From JAHDHW01 sp965220465 (GTDB lineage Bacteria > Bacteroidota > Bacteroidia > Chitinophagales > Saprospiraceae): DNA of 64,000 nucleotides. A program made the position numbers and the translations under genes. Positions 63,680-64,000 of this stretch are shown here, piece after piece. Positions within the stretch are counted from its first letter, which is position 1, and every line of letters starts with the position of its first letter. The stretch is from contig CBDCPZ010000024.1 of the NCBI GenBank assembly GCA_965220465.1, positions 1-64,000 on the forward strand, given 5' to 3'. The notes below the pieces were generated by a model that made no database searches, was not told where the DNA came from, and was given only the letters and a program-made list of their open reading frames with translations.

Positions 63680-64000
63680 CTATTTCTCATTCCATTCCCC
63701 TTTTTCATTCATTTGAAGCGTAAGGGTTTTTGGTTTTTTATCTTTTACAAAAGCAGCTGGAACTAATTGAATTTGGACCGTTTTTTCATCCATCCAATTT
63801 GGAAGGTAGGGTTCATAAAACTCGTATTCCTTTTCAAACAATATTTCCATACCAAGGTCTGTAAAACCATATATTTGAATCCCGTTAAACTCAAAACCGG
63901 CTGTTGCATCAGCGTTTGTGGTTACAAAATGTTTATAATCCGGTGATGGTTTTGGAAATCCACTGATTGGCCTCGAATAACCAAATTTGTCATCCACTAA
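63680..64000 (-). CDS. Unrecognised protein, C-terminal part (5' end outside window)
   Basis: The frame is open to the right edge; the GTG at 63997 is probably internal. The visible ~105 residues have Pro, Phe, Tyr and Asp-rich beta-type sequence (SGFPKPSPDYKHFVTTNADATAGFEFNGIQIYGF, then LPNWMDEKTVQIQLVPAAF). I do not recognise the family. The stop codon abuts the composite repeat. Confidence 0.55.
   Translation of the reverse strand, partial: LVDDKFGYSRPISGFPKPSPDYKHFVTTNADATAGFEFNGIQIYGFTDLGMEILFEKEYEFYEPYLPNWMDEKTVQIQLVPAAFVKDKKPKTLTLQMNEKGEWNEK

Overview
The window is chromosomal DNA from a member of the Bacteroidota, most likely a Saprospiria-type (Lewinella/Haliscomenobacter-like) bacterium. 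Four kinds of evidence support this. Secreted proteins end in type IX secretion (T9SS type A) sorting domains. There are Bacteroidota-only families (DUF4270, DUF4290, DUF2480, DUF6427). Several genes carry Bacteroidota-type promoters (TTG, about 20 bp, then TAnnTTTG or TAnnTTCG), and Shine-Dalgarno sequences are mostly weak. The species assignment is inference. Most of the window is housekeeping DNA with accessory islands.

Layout. 1-2.3 kb: the end of a large secreted protein and a T9SS protein. 2.7-8.3 kb: tRNA-Met(CAU), a conserved small protein, an ABC-2 permease, two tandem FKBP lipoproteins and a TPR protein. 8.4-12.8 kb (minus strand): panC, flippase-like membrane protein, rfaE2 and nif3-like in one operon, then a zinc-ribbon coiled-coil protein. 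13-20.3 kb: a truncated glycogen-synthase-like protein, a DUF4270 lipoprotein, glmS, DUF4290, murA with Asp in place of the usual active-site Cys, and a polyprenyl diphosphate synthase. 20.6-24.4 kb: a divergent pair of paralogous helical proteins of unknown function plus a small orphan. 24.7-39.2 kb: DUF6427, purQ, a DsbD with a doubled N-terminal domain, a lytic transglycosylase, DUF2480, scpB, a DksA-like zinc finger, radA, a DCC oxidoreductase, asnS, a LolD-like ATPase and an SGNH hydrolase.

39.3-49.7 kb is the main accessory block. It holds a complete insertion sequence next to a tandemly repeated two-gene cassette. Each cassette is a large T9SS beta-repeat protein divergently paired with a helical protein. 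The two helical proteins share an N-terminal signature with the pair at 20.6-24.1 kb, so the window holds four members of what looks like an expanded, undescribed family. 49.8-57.3 kb contains two complete but unrelated succinate dehydrogenase/fumarate reductase operons in tandem: a mycobacterial Sdh1-like complex and a classical di-heme B-type complex.

57.4-64 kb: rnr, a VOC protein, a DUF937 protein and a membrane protein that joins a degenerate HD domain to a Pycsar-effector-type (PycTM) domain. Two inverted copies of a ~300 bp GGAT/TGACCCC repeat fill the two convergent intergenic gaps here. The window ends inside an unrecognised gene.

The best candidates for something new are the four-member helical family with its duplicated T9SS cassette, the HD(YN)-PycTM protein, and the twin SDH loci.
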